The notes beneath the pieces were generated by a model. That model was not told where the DNA came from and ran no database searches. It saw only the letters and a program-made list of their open reading frames with translations. Made by a program: the position numbers and the translations under genes. A stretch of DNA of 47,188 nucleotides. Source: a virus. The stretch spans positions 1-47,188 of the IMG/VR virus record IMGVR_UViG_3300009788_000040; one strand, written 5' to 3'. Below, piece by piece: positions 34,113 through 41,143 of the stretch (positions within the stretch are counted from its first letter, which is position 1; the number at the start of each line of letters is the position of its first letter).

Positions 34113-34340
34113 TCAATGCTTCACTCGATTCAATGCAGCAGCTTTCTTACGCTCCCGTTTATCATGTGCCTTTGAAATCATGTCCAGGTCACCCTTCTCC
34201 AATTTCGGTGGAAGTATCCCCTTCATGATTTTATACGACTTGATGATCAAAGCATGTTGCTTTTCAACCACGTCCTTGAGTACAGCTACTTCAGCATTCA
34301 GGTCAGTTATCTGTTGCCTGAGTTCACCTTTAGTTATCAT
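34113..34340 (-). CDS. small coiled-coil protein
   Basis: 75 aa. Residues 5-40 are a regular heptad-type helix (LRQQITDLNAEVAVLKDVVE, then KQHALIIKSYKIM). The C-terminus is strongly basic (HDKRERKKAAALNRVKH), which would suit nucleic-acid or membrane contact. AGGAG nine bases before ATG. Last gene before a terminator. No family recognised. Confidence 0.65.
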   Translation of the reverse strand: MITKGELRQQITDLNAEVAVLKDVVEKQHALIIKSYKIMKGILPPKLEKGDLDMISKAHDKRERKKAAALNRVKH

Positions 34341-34367
34341 TTTCTAGTTCTCCTAATTAATTGTTTA

Positions 34368-34679
34368 TTATGGAAAATACTTAAATTCTTCTTCCAAATC
34401 TTTAATTGCTTGTTCATGTTCACCAATTTCATCTTGGATCTGGGCTACTCGCCAATCGTCCCACGGTGTCCTCACATTGACTTCTGCTGCATTAGATAAT
34501 TTAACTCTTGATTTAGTAAAGGTGTCAGTGCAACCTTGTGGGCAAAAAAGATGTTCAATTACTCTGTCACCCTCATCCACCAACTCTCGATGGTTATTGT
34601 CAATGGTACTGAGGATATCTTCAAAGAATCCAGCACAATGACTACAGTACAGTTGAGCTAATCGATTGGGTTCACTCAT
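34368..34679 (-). CDS. hypothetical protein with zinc-ribbon-like Cys
   Basis: 103 aa. CSHC (residues 12-15) and CPQGC (about 46-50) could form one zinc site, with HLFCPQGC resembling half of a zinc ribbon. The C-terminal part is helical and acidic (IQDEIGEHEQAIKDLEEEFK). Its ATG overlaps the stop of the upstream gene (ATGA). Function unknown. Confidence 0.65.
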   Translation of the reverse strand: MSEPNRLAQLYCSHCAGFFEDILSTIDNNHRELVDEGDRVIEHLFCPQGCTDTFTKSRVKLSNAAEVNVRTPWDDWRVAQIQDEIGEHEQAIKDLEEEFKYFP

Positions 34680-34996
34680 TTCAACACCTCATCCATATCC
34701 AGCCCGTTCTCTGCTGCATATTTAATATTCCCATAGAAGATAACATCGCCTGTTTTCCCTGGTGGATGCTGACCGAAAATCGAAAGACACTTAATCGGTT
34801 TGCTTTTATCTTTAGCACCCGCTTTCAAAAAACCACCACCGGATAAACTGGTAACTCGGTAACTTTCTCCATGCTCCCATACAACACAGGTTGAGGTGAA
34901 TGTTACAGACGTTTTCATCTCACACCCCTGCTCATCAACAGCTTTCACTATCTCTAACCAGGCAGGAACACTCTGACCTTTGAGAAACATTTTCAC
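34676..34996 (-). CDS. hypothetical early protein, 106 aa
   Basis: Not recognised. Beta-rich with VPAWLEIVKAVDEQGCEM and SYRVTSLSGGGFLKAGAKDK; likely a small soluble domain. The GTG start at 34996 overlaps the upstream stop (GTGA) with GAGGTG five bases before; an ATG two codons in is the alternative. Both ends overlap neighbours, so it is a member of a tightly coupled chain from 36.4 to 34.4 kb. Confidence 0.62.
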   Translation of the reverse strand: MKMFLKGQSVPAWLEIVKAVDEQGCEMKTSVTFTSTCVVWEHGESYRVTSLSGGGFLKAGAKDKSKPIKCLSIFGQHPPGKTGDVIFYGNIKYAAENGLDMDEVLK

Positions 34997-35508
34997 ATCA
35001 ACACCTCAACCGTAGAATCAAGTGACCATTCATCATCGCAGAATGAGCAATGTGACTGGTGTATACGTGGCTTGTCTAAACCTTCCCATCCAACGACTAA
35101 CCCTTCACCCCAAGGATGAATAACAATCCACACTTTATCACTACCAGGATACTTGAACCGGGCACCGATGGGTAAATCTTTGAACTTCATGACCTTATGA
35201 GTCATTGGTACAGCTACAAACCGTGGTTCCCAGGTTAAATAAAAATCATTTTCTTCAAGCAACCTTCTTAATATAAGACCTCTATCGATTGAATCACCAA
35301 CATCTAATCTATCAGCACCCGCCTGGCGTGCAATACCTCCAAGTCTTGAAGCTAACACATTGTCCATCGCTGATGTCAGTTTTCCTTCAGAGTTCATCAT
35401 TTGGGGTTTGTTACCCTTCAGTATTGCGATCTCTTCCTGAAGTGTCAGATTTTGATTATAAAGAGTAATGTTTTCAAGTAACATTGCTTTTTGCATTGAC
35501 TCGTTCAT
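34993..35508 (-). CDS. hypothetical early protein, 171 aa
   Basis: Not recognised. Residues 1-35 form a helix likely to self-associate (MLLENITLYNQNLTLQEEIA). The middle has a helical region (NVLASRLGGIARQAGADRLD). The C-terminal 70 residues look like a beta barrel with KFKDLPIGARFKYPGSDKVW and IVIHPWGEGLVVGW, then a Cys pair, CSFC. Translationally coupled by ATGA to the gene before it. Confidence 0.65.
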   Translation of the reverse strand: MNESMQKAMLLENITLYNQNLTLQEEIAILKGNKPQMMNSEGKLTSAMDNVLASRLGGIARQAGADRLDVGDSIDRGLILRRLLEENDFYLTWEPRFVAVPMTHKVMKFKDLPIGARFKYPGSDKVWIVIHPWGEGLVVGWEGLDKPRIHQSHCSFCDDEWSLDSTVEVLM

Positions 35509-35783
35509 GATAACTTTCCAGTAAATAAATATTTTAACCGGTGAAATAAAGTAGATACAGCAGGTGGTAATATTACTGTACTTTTATTTAACCTGCTACG
35601 CTCAATATCAGCAACGCTCGGTGGTTCATTATTCAAATCAGGCAAAGACCAATTAGCATTAAGATATTGACACCCTTTACATATTTCTGTACCTGTCGGT
35701 CCACTTTGCTGAGTACAACCATGACACCCACCGTGAAAAATCATTTGTTTCTTTGATTTGTTTATCTGAGTAATGTTATTCAT
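35505..35783 (-). CDS. small four-Cys zinc-type protein
   Basis: 92 aa. CHGC (residues 20-23) and CKGC (about 35-38), spaced 12 apart, form a plausible zinc knuckle; the rest has no domain (LPDLNNEPPSVADIERSRLN). The C-terminus, VSTLFHRLKYLFTGKLS, could be an amphipathic helix. GAGGTG before ATG; ATGA overlaps on both sides. Function unknown. Confidence 0.65.
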   Translation of the reverse strand: MNNITQINKSKKQMIFHGGCHGCTQQSGPTGTEICKGCQYLNANWSLPDLNNEPPSVADIERSRLNKSTVILPPAVSTLFHRLKYLFTGKLS

Positions 35784-36037
35784 GCTACACCTCTTCTTGA
35801 CCGATCACGTGATTGTTTATAACCAGATAGGACACTTTCCACGGCTTCTTTCTGGTAGGATTTTAGCTTCCTAGCTGCTTTCTGCTGCTTTTTAACGATT
35901 GCCTGGGCCTGACGGTCCAATGACCGAAGTGAACGCTGCCTGGGCTTACCACCCACCCTGTAGTAGTTAGTCCCAGTGATGTTAATGATGTAGTCACCCT
36001 GTGACGCGAACACATGTTTAATTTCTTCAATTTGCAT
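35780..36037 (-). CDS. small basic hypothetical protein
   Basis: 85 aa. A short beta start (GDYIINITGTNYYRVGGK) is followed by a very basic helical tail (RQRSLRSLDRQAQAIVKKQQ, then KAARKLKSYQKEA), which would favour nucleic-acid binding. AGGA six bases before ATG; it overlaps its upstream neighbour by 11 bases. No family recognised. Confidence 0.62.
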   Translation of the reverse strand: MQIEEIKHVFASQGDYIINITGTNYYRVGGKPRQRSLRSLDRQAQAIVKKQQKAARKLKSYQKEAVESVLSGYKQSRDRSRRGVA

Positions 36038-36236
36038 GAGTTATCCTATCGGTTAAAATATCCAGACGCATTCTGAATATGGCTAATTGTTTCTTGGTAT
36101 CCAGTAATTTATCAACATAATAAGTGGGTATAGAAGAACAGCTGTTCACCAGCGAAAGAAGTACTTTTTCTTCTGCTTCCATGCCTACGATGTATTCCCT
36201 GAGTTTTTTGGCTCTGTACTTCATTAAAATTTGCAC
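36027..36236 (-). CDS. small helical hypothetical protein
   Basis: 69 aa, mostly two helices (KYRAKKLREYIVGMEAEEKV and VDKLLDTKKQLAIFRMRLDI). The start is GTG 36236, because GAGGAG lies eight bases before it, whereas the ATG four codons in would be 20 bases away. The ribosome binding site sits at the very end of the preceding 57-aa gene. Function unknown. Confidence 0.6.
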   Translation of the reverse strand: MQILMKYRAKKLREYIVGMEAEEKVLLSLVNSCSSIPTYYVDKLLDTKKQLAIFRMRLDILTDRITHAN

Positions 36237-36240
36237 GTTC

Positions 36241-36414
36241 TCAACTCCTCAATATGGAGGGTTTACTAGCAATCAATGACTGTAGATGCTCCCATCGTTT
36301 CCATTCTATAATTGCAGCTCGTAAACTACCTGGTACGTTCAAAATAGGTATTGTTTCACTTCTGTCTTCAAATACACACCAGTAATTATTAATTTTTTTA
36401 TAATGAGTTTTCAT
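36241..36414 (-). CDS. 57-aa protein in the coupled early chain
   Basis: A short frame of 57 codons beginning MKTHYKKINNYWCVFEDRSE and ending KPSILRS. Its ATG overlaps the upstream stop as ATGA (36411-36414). It fills what would otherwise be the only 175-base gap in a run of overlapping genes, and its last codons carry the ribosome binding site of the next gene. The middle reads LRAAIIEWKRWEHLQ. No family recognised. Size and coupling argue for a real gene. Confidence 0.6.
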   Translation of the reverse strand: MKTHYKKINNYWCVFEDRSETIPILNVPGSLRAAIIEWKRWEHLQSLIASKPSILRS

Positions 36415-36680
36415 TGTGTTAATACCACATAGATAAATATCAACAACACAGCGATGATCACATTCTGCACCCAGGTGTTGTCTTTGACTTGATTGTCTTT
36501 GTAGTCTATTTTCATGATTTCCTCAATACGGTTACCAGTGGGTCCAGGTGGTGCTTTTTTATCAGGATCTGTGTTTATGATTATTGCCCTAAATCTATGC
36601 ATATAATCAACCATGTTCTTTTCACCATGAACTTTTGTCAATCTTTCATGTAACCAGATTAAAAATTCTTTATCTTTCAT
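36411..36680 (-). CDS. small protein with C-terminal membrane anchor
   Basis: 89 aa. The N-terminal part, KDKEFLIWLHERLTKVHGE with YMHRFRAII, is a recurrent phage pattern of unknown function. Residues about 70-88 are hydrophobic (TWVQNVIIAVLLIFIYVVLT), a clear membrane span ending the protein. ATG 36680 is preferred over GTG/ATG three codons upstream because homologs begin MKDKEF. It is the first gene after a strong promoter (36713-36742). Confidence 0.68.
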   Translation of the reverse strand: MKDKEFLIWLHERLTKVHGEKNMVDYMHRFRAIIINTDPDKKAPPGPTGNRIEEIMKIDYKDNQVKDNTWVQNVIIAVLLIFIYVVLTQ

Positions 36681-36712
36681 GTTCATCACCGGGTTATTTA
36701 ATTAGCATCAGT

Positions 36713-36742
36713 AGTATAGTCACACAATGTGCCACAAGTCAA
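36713..36742 (-). promoter_or_regulatory. strong sigma70-like early promoter
   Basis: Minus strand TTGACT (36737-36742), 18 bases, TATACT (36713-36718). The spacer includes CACATTGTG, a palindrome, and shares 16 of 18 bases with the element at 34040-34057. A terminator lies just upstream, so the 36.7-34.1 kb genes form their own unit. Confidence 0.75.
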
Positions 36743-36753
36743 GCATCAATCAC

Positions 36754-36776
36754 AAAAAAGCCGCAACAAAGCGGCT
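36754..36776 (-). terminator. rho-independent terminator of the receptor cassette
   Basis: Minus strand AGCCGC, loop TTTGTT, GCGGCT, then TTTTT. It lies 22 bases beyond the stop of the gene at 36799-37050 and just before a new promoter. The stem is the same as at 32075-32097. Confidence 0.85.
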
Positions 36777-36798
36777 CTTGAATACAGCTTCAATTGTA

Positions 36799-37050
36799 TT
36801 AGTAGAATAGAGCGCAAGTGGCAGTGGTGTCGGTAGCAAGAACCTTGCTCGGTTGAACCAGTAAAGTTTGACCAATAACCACAGGGAACAGGGTTGTATT
36901 GCCTTTCTGGTCAACCAGGTTCAAATTACCAGCTGTTACCACATACAGGCTACGCACACCTTCGAGAACAGTTGAGTCAGAGGGTACCGCCATAGGGAAC
37001 ACTGGCGATGGATATGTTTCTTGTCGTTTAGCACTTGTGATATTGCCCAT
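36799..37050 (-). CDS. small virion beta protein
   Basis: 83 aa. The pattern FPMAVPSDSTVLEGVRSLYV, VTAGNLNLVDQKGNTTLFPV, VIGQTLLVQPSKVLATDTTA and TCALFY is that of a widespread small phage structural protein found near fibre and capsid genes. It is usually annotated as decoration or spike-base protein. Last gene of a four-gene structural set embedded in the early block. The exact location in the particle is unknown. Confidence 0.7.
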   Translation of the reverse strand: MGNITSAKRQETYPSPVFPMAVPSDSTVLEGVRSLYVVTAGNLNLVDQKGNTTLFPVVIGQTLLVQPSKVLATDTTATCALFY

Positions 37051-37052
37051 GA

Positions 37053-38681
37053 TTATAGTCCTAATTTAAGTGATAGTGATAAGGTATTCATACTGGGTAT
37101 TATACCACTTGCCGCTGTAATTGACATAGTAGTCTGTTTCCAGGTGTCATCTGACTTATCACTGAATTGTATTAATACATCTGTTTCACTACTGGTGTCA
37201 AATATACCACCAGCCAAACCAACGGTGCCAGCAGATGAATATGCAGTATGACCTGTTCCGTCTTCAGCATTTCCTTGTATATCCTCAAGTTCAATTGTGG
37301 TGCCAGTTGGGTTTCTAACGGTGAAGTTTCGTTCATTAAGCTCAGTCATACCAACAACAGCTTTGACTGCGACTACATCACCATCAGATAAACTATTCAC
37401 TACACTCAGCACCACTGGATCAGCTTGAGTCGCTGCTGTTATGGTTAACTTAGGACCACCCGCACTAATAGAAGTAAAATCAGAGGTGTCATAATAGGCT
37501 TCTGATTCATCGGTTACTACAGAAGGAAAGTTTTCAGTGAAGGAGCCTTGATCATTGGCAACATTGGTTAATTCTTTAACTTCCCATCCAGTGACAGGGT
37601 TATAAGCGATAATTAGATCAGCAGTTTCGACATCGTACTGTATCTTACAGCGAACAATATTATTGGTTGAAGTAAGAGGACACCCTTCAGTATCTATTGC
37701 AAATTCTGATATGTTAGGTAGATTAAAAGTACCTGAACCCCCAATTGAATCAACCCCGGTAGCAATAGTTATTGCTGTGCCTGAGAAAAATGTGATAGTG
37801 GCTTCACTGGATGTATCAGCAAAATCTGAAGTTACAAAAGCGATATCCTGCTCACCATCTTTTACAATTCCCGCACCACCGACACCGGTGACACTAACTA
37901 TTGTAGGCCCTGCTACACCTTGTACTGGAAATAATGCAGGCTGTATAGGGTCTAGTATTTGATTAGGTTCACGAACAAAAGACTTAACTTGATCTGCGCT
38001 CCACGGTTTATGAACAAGACCAAGCAATGACATACTGCCAGGGAACTTTGCGCCACTATATTCTCCAACTTGAGCATTTGTGTTAGTTGTCAGATAGTCC
38101 AATACTCCTGTACCAGATGCCTCTTCCACCTCATCAAAGTATATAAATTTATTAGCTCCATCATAAGTAACAATAACCCACACCTCTGTATCTAAGGGCA
38201 GTACTGAAGCAGATTCTATATTTTCAAAGGTTGAGCCATTGTGAGTAAAGAATTGAATCTTATTAGATACATTAACAGTAACCAGCCAACCAGAGCTTGC
38301 ACTTTGCATAGGAGATGCAAATATTGCTCTAAAATCTGTACCAGCAAGAGTTCTTTTAACCTTTGCAAAGAACGTAAACTTAGTAGGTCTAAATACAGAC
38401 TTTAAGTCTGTGGAGCTACCAGTAATATCAAAACTATTAACAGTGTTAAAGTTATATTGAAAACCACTTTTACCAACATCCCTAGGGGGTGTGCCAGAGA
38501 GTATGGCCATTTTTTCACTAGTACCCAAGAACTGTGGTGATACAGGGTTATTAAATAATACTACAGCTACTTTAGCCGTTAACAGCTTACTCTCTCTGTT
38601 AAGCTTAGTCTTAACCGTAGGTTTATGCCTTGGGTCTTTGAGACCTGGATGATATATATTGGGTAATTCGAACATGCCCAT
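37053..38681 (-). CDS. LamG-like virion protein with FCCH-like domain
   Basis: 542 aa. Residues about 85-235 look like a concanavalin A/LamG fold (FTFFAKVKRTLAGTDFRAIF, WLVTVNVSNKIQFFTHNGST, VWVIVTYDGANKFIYFDEVE, MSLLGLVHKPWSADQVKSFV), a common glycan-binding module of phage particles. A middle beta domain follows. At about 430-505 a module with GDVVAVKAVVGMTELNERNF and GTGHTAYSSAGTVG is clearly related to the FCCH-like insert of the tail nozzle. It probably binds host surface sugars or decorates the particle. Two bases separate it from the next structural gene. Confidence 0.72.
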   Translation of the reverse strand: MGMFELPNIYHPGLKDPRHKPTVKTKLNRESKLLTAKVAVVLFNNPVSPQFLGTSEKMAILSGTPPRDVGKSGFQYNFNTVNSFDITGSSTDLKSVFRPTKFTFFAKVKRTLAGTDFRAIFASPMQSASSGWLVTVNVSNKIQFFTHNGSTFENIESASVLPLDTEVWVIVTYDGANKFIYFDEVEEASGTGVLDYLTTNTNAQVGEYSGAKFPGSMSLLGLVHKPWSADQVKSFVREPNQILDPIQPALFPVQGVAGPTIVSVTGVGGAGIVKDGEQDIAFVTSDFADTSSEATITFFSGTAITIATGVDSIGGSGTFNLPNISEFAIDTEGCPLTSTNNIVRCKIQYDVETADLIIAYNPVTGWEVKELTNVANDQGSFTENFPSVVTDESEAYYDTSDFTSISAGGPKLTITAATQADPVVLSVVNSLSDGDVVAVKAVVGMTELNERNFTVRNPTGTTIELEDIQGNAEDGTGHTAYSSAGTVGLAGGIFDTSSETDVLIQFSDKSDDTWKQTTMSITAASGIIPSMNTLSLSLKLGL

Positions 38682-38682
38682 T

Positions 38683-39147
38683 TTAGCTACTCGCTATTTT
38701 ATAAGTAACTGAATCCCCATCTGCTCCACTAGCGGGCATAGCAAAACCTGAATCATTAAGTAATACAAGCCCAATATATTTAGCACTGGTTAACATAGAA
38801 ACAAGAAGATGGACTATAGCATCTGGTCTAGTAGTAACATTATAAATAGTGCTTATAGTCATTAATGGTATAGCATCTTCTATCTTAGCTGCTACATCAC
38901 CAGTATCACCTGTTGGGTCAATATTATCTGTCCATACAGCACCATCTTGTGACTCAACTAAATAAAGTTGATAAGTTCCACCCACAGCTGAAGCATTAAT
39001 GGGTAGAGTTAAATGAATACCGTTAGATAATTCTCCTGCACCAACTATCTCACCAAAGGTTCTAGCCTCGCCATCTGCTAGAGAGGCTAATCTACTTAGA
39101 TTGGCTAATACTGTTTGTGAGCTATATGTAACATCGTTTACCGCCAT
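38683..39147 (-). CDS. hypothetical virion beta protein
   Basis: 154 aa, all-beta in appearance: SQTVLANLSRLASLADGEAR, GIHLTLPINASAVGGTYQLY, LVESQDGAVWTDN, then AKYIGLVLLNDSGFAMPASG. This resembles small jelly-roll-like phage structural proteins that go with LamG-type partners. No enzyme motif. AGGAG seven bases before ATG. Part of the receptor cassette; the function is inferred only from neighbours. Confidence 0.6.
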   Translation of the reverse strand: MAVNDVTYSSQTVLANLSRLASLADGEARTFGEIVGAGELSNGIHLTLPINASAVGGTYQLYLVESQDGAVWTDNIDPTGDTGDVAAKIEDAIPLMTISTIYNVTTRPDAIVHLLVSMLTSAKYIGLVLLNDSGFAMPASGADGDSVTYKIASS

Positions 39148-39173
39148 GATTTTACTCCTAACCTATTAATTCT

Positions 39174-40013
39174 TTAAAATGGTGATGGATAAGGGTCGCC
39201 ATCATTCCATACGTTAGTATTCCATACCCACGTTGCTGTAGGTGTATCAAAAGAGAAAGCACCAAATACAAAACTTTCTTTTTCAAAGGTATTGCCTGTT
39301 ATTGTTACATTGGTAGGTGTAGCAAAGCTCGTTCCTTTTCTCACATAAAGAGTATATGCGCCACCCGATAACCTGTTGTTTGTAATAGTTACGTTATCAA
39401 TCAACCCAAAATCAGCTTTTACAATCATCGCAGAAGTTTGTCCTTGGTACGGGCCGTCAATTCGATTACCGTCAGTAATCATATTAGACCCATCACTGAT
39501 TTGTAGTCCATCGTTATGGCTACCCCCGGTAATTATATAGCCATGTATATATGAATCAAAGAGGTCTGTATTCGCTCCCCTCTTTATATTGTCATCACAG
39601 TCATGGATATGTAGTCGTGTAAATGTAGCTGATGCACCACTCGTAGAGTTAACCCCATCTGCAACAGCATCAAATACCTCAGTATCTGTTACTGCCAGAC
39701 CATCGCCTGAGTTATGCAGTATACCTCTAAACACGCTTGCAGCATTGACTTTGCATTTACTAATAGTTACGTTTGCGTGATTAACTATTATAGCACCGGT
39801 TACTTCCATGGAGTCTATAACTTGTCCATTGCTGCTAGTATTTATACTCCCTGACGGAGTGAGTGTTGTGCCAGCGGGGACGCCTGTAGTAGTAGCGTCA
39901 GGCCAATCTTCATCAGGTGGTCCTCTACTTGTTGTAGGGTTAGCACCAGAGTAAATAGGATCAGTATCTTGCCGGGTCCATACACCTCTGATTTGCACAC
40001 CTGGTAATGACAT
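39174..40013 (-). CDS. right-handed beta-helix protein, possible second tailspike/depolymerase
   Basis: 279 aa. After a short start (SLPGVQIRGVWTRQD) residues 60-270 show the repeated short strands of a parallel beta-helix: GAIIVNHANVTISKCKVNAA, AVTDTEVFDAVADGVNSTSG, FTRLHIHDCDDNIKRG, DSYIHGYIITGGSHNDGLQI, DNVTITNNRLSGG and NVTITGNTFEKE. This is the pectate-lyase/depolymerase-like fold. The SHNDG loop is the sort of site where acidic active residues occur, but I cannot prove catalysis. ATG 40013 is chosen because AAGG lies eight bases before it. It heads the cassette. Confidence 0.72.
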   Translation of the reverse strand: MSLPGVQIRGVWTRQDTDPIYSGANPTTSRGPPDEDWPDATTTGVPAGTTLTPSGSINTSSNGQVIDSMEVTGAIIVNHANVTISKCKVNAASVFRGILHNSGDGLAVTDTEVFDAVADGVNSTSGASATFTRLHIHDCDDNIKRGANTDLFDSYIHGYIITGGSHNDGLQISDGSNMITDGNRIDGPYQGQTSAMIVKADFGLIDNVTITNNRLSGGAYTLYVRKGTSFATPTNVTITGNTFEKESFVFGAFSFDTPTATWVWNTNVWNDGDPYPSPF

Positions 40014-40042
40014 ATTAATTACCTTGATATAATTTAGCACCA

Positions 40043-40071
40043 ATTTTCACACTATGACCTGTACAAGTCAA
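40043..40071 (-). promoter_or_regulatory. candidate promoter of the receptor cassette
   Basis: Minus-strand TTGACT (40066-40071) with a weak -10 (GAAAAT, 40043-40048) 17 bases on. The plus-strand block ACAAGTCAAGCAT around the -35 is identical to that at the 36.7 kb promoter, and both follow a terminator. The -10 is poor, so an activator may be needed. Confidence 0.5.
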
Positions 40072-40075
40072 GCAT

Positions 40076-40104
40076 AAAAAAGCCACCGGTTAAAGTGGCT
40101 TTTT
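40076..40104. terminator. bidirectional terminator
   Basis: AAAAAAGCCAC, loop CGGTTAAA, GTGGCTTTTT. The stem is flanked by A- and T-tracts, so it works on either strand. It ends the secreted-protein gene and isolates the receptor cassette from it. Confidence 0.83.
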
Positions 40105-40133
40105 AGTATCTGTTAAATTTTCCTAGTCTACAT

Positions 40134-40448
40134 TCACATACTGACTGAGACTCGATCAAAGTTCTGATTCTGCATGACTGCCAGTTTCGTTGGCTTTAAT
40201 ACAAGATAAATGAGTCTCGGGTTATCCGGTTTCAGCTTGCCCAGGCTCTCAATGGTGAGTCCTGTGAAGGATACTACCATATCAGATACAGTATAAGCAG
40301 TAATTGCTGCTTGAATAAAGCCAGAGTATCCGGCATATACTGCAAAGGCTGGTTCAGTGTAAGACTTTTCATCCAACACTGATGCTGATACCGACATACA
40401 GAGAGTCATACAAATTGCAATCAATGTACAAATTCTAAAATTTCGCAT
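40134..40448 (-). CDS. secreted/periplasmic protein, moron-like
   Basis: 104 aa. Clear signal peptide: MRNF then a hydrophobic core (ICTLIAICMTLCMSVSASV), with likely cleavage after ASA or SVSA near residue 22. The mature part (about 80 aa) reads VYAGYSGFIQAAITAYTVSD, then PRLIYLVLKPTKLAV. ATG 40448 is chosen over one six codons upstream because GAGG lies seven bases before it. It has its own promoter (40497-40525) and terminator (40076-40104). That is the layout of a moron gene, and a small exported protein made early by a phage suggests superinfection exclusion or envelope change. No family recognised. Confidence 0.7.
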   Translation of the reverse strand: MRNFRICTLIAICMTLCMSVSASVLDEKSYTEPAFAVYAGYSGFIQAAITAYTVSDMVVSFTGLTIESLGKLKPDNPRLIYLVLKPTKLAVMQNQNFDRVSVSM

Positions 40449-40496
40449 AATGTTTCCTCTTTTCATCGATGGTTAAGGCCATTAGGCCGTGGTGTT

Positions 40497-40525
40497 AATA
40501 TAAAACTGTTTAATTAAAATAGCAA
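40497..40525 (-). promoter_or_regulatory. promoter of the secreted-protein gene
   Basis: Minus strand TTGCTA (40520-40525), 17 bases, TATATT (40497-40502). The -10 matches five of six consensus positions. The leader to the ATG includes GGCCTAATGGCC, a small palindrome near 40477-40488. Confidence 0.65.
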
Positions 40526-40533
40526 GTGTGACA

Positions 40534-40577
40534 CCCCTCGGTGTGAAAATAATTTATCAAGATTATTAACCGAGGGG
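40534..40577. other. perfect 9-bp inverted repeat upstream of the moron promoter
   Basis: CCCCTCGGT (40534-40542) faces ACCGAGGGG (40569-40577), with an inner AATAAT/ATTATT pair. The stem is strong, but there is no T-tract on either strand. It lies eight bases upstream of the -35 box of the moron promoter. It could be an operator, a rho-dependent stop or an RNA processing site. Confidence 0.6.
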
Positions 40578-40622
40578 CTTTAGATAGACTAAAATCAAAC
40601 CATAAAAGTGTCCAGTAAAGTG

Positions 40623-40668
40623 AACCCATTTGCAGGGTTGTAGCGACATGCTACGACAATGAACCCTG
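40623..40668 (-). other. structured leader-like segment with alternative hairpins
   Basis: On the minus strand CAGGGTT (40668-40662) pairs with AACCCTG (40639-40633) around an inner stem GTAGC-ATGTC-GCTAC, but AACCC can instead pair with GGGTT (40627-40623). The two pairings exclude each other. Together with the inverted repeat at 40534-40577 it fills the 240-base gap between the genes at 40693 and 40448. I see no tRNA or known riboswitch. Possible attenuator or small RNA. Confidence 0.4.
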
Positions 40669-40692
40669 GTTACAAGGCCCATTAGCCTAGAC

Positions 40693-40926
40693 TTATTTAT
40701 CTATTTTAGTCATATGTACACAAGGTACATAACCGTATATTTGAATATTGCTAATGATAGTTTTAAACTCCACATCATCATAAATAATCAAGTCATCTTC
40801 ATTGTTAGCTTCAATATAATCAACAGTCACTCCGCAATGTCTACACCTGATTTTATCATCGTGACGCAAGTGAGCTTTTGGAAAATCATTCAATTTAAAC
40901 CCAGGTGTCTGATACACTTTACCCAT
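40693..40926 (-). CDS. small protein with zinc-type CxxC
   Basis: 77 aa. CRHC (residues 28-31) and a distant single Cys near residue 69 (YVPCVHM) may bind metal. The rest is acidic (EANNEDDLIIYDDVEF). It overlaps the upstream zinc-ribbon gene by eight bases. Last gene of the primase operon before the structured intergenic region. Function unknown. Confidence 0.62.
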   Translation of the reverse strand: MGKVYQTPGFKLNDFPKAHLRHDDKIRCRHCGVTVDYIEANNEDDLIIYDDVEFKTIISNIQIYGYVPCVHMTKIDK

Positions 40927-41143
40927 GACTCATCACCTTTTTAAGCTCATTCATACCACGCTTGTTAATAAGGTCTTGTGTTTCCTGGGTGTATCGAGTT
41001 TTACCACATTGCCTACCGCCGTATAATTTCAAATCAGTTTTACACCGTGGTGGGTCAGGATCTTTAACATCCCACCGATACCCACAACGATTGCAGACAT
41101 ATTCGTCTTGTTCCTGGTAAGCATTGCAACCTGGTTTAAGCAT
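40919..41143 (-). CDS. zinc-ribbon protein
   Basis: 74 aa. CNRCGYRW (Cys at about 17 and 20) followed by RCKTDL and QCGKTRY gives a typical zinc-ribbon outline. Such small proteins are common in phage early regions, and some bind RNA polymerase or DNA. The C-terminus is basic (LINKRGMNELKKVMS). It overlaps the DUF2591-like gene by eight bases. Confidence 0.68.
   Translation of the reverse strand: MLKPGCNAYQEQDEYVCNRCGYRWDVKDPDPPRCKTDLKLYGGRQCGKTRYTQETQDLINKRGMNELKKVMSHG

Noticed and set aside
40467-40692. tRNA or known riboswitch in the structured gap
   Set aside because: No acceptor/T-arm pattern such as GTTCGANTC and no known aptamer outline; only the simple hairpins reported.
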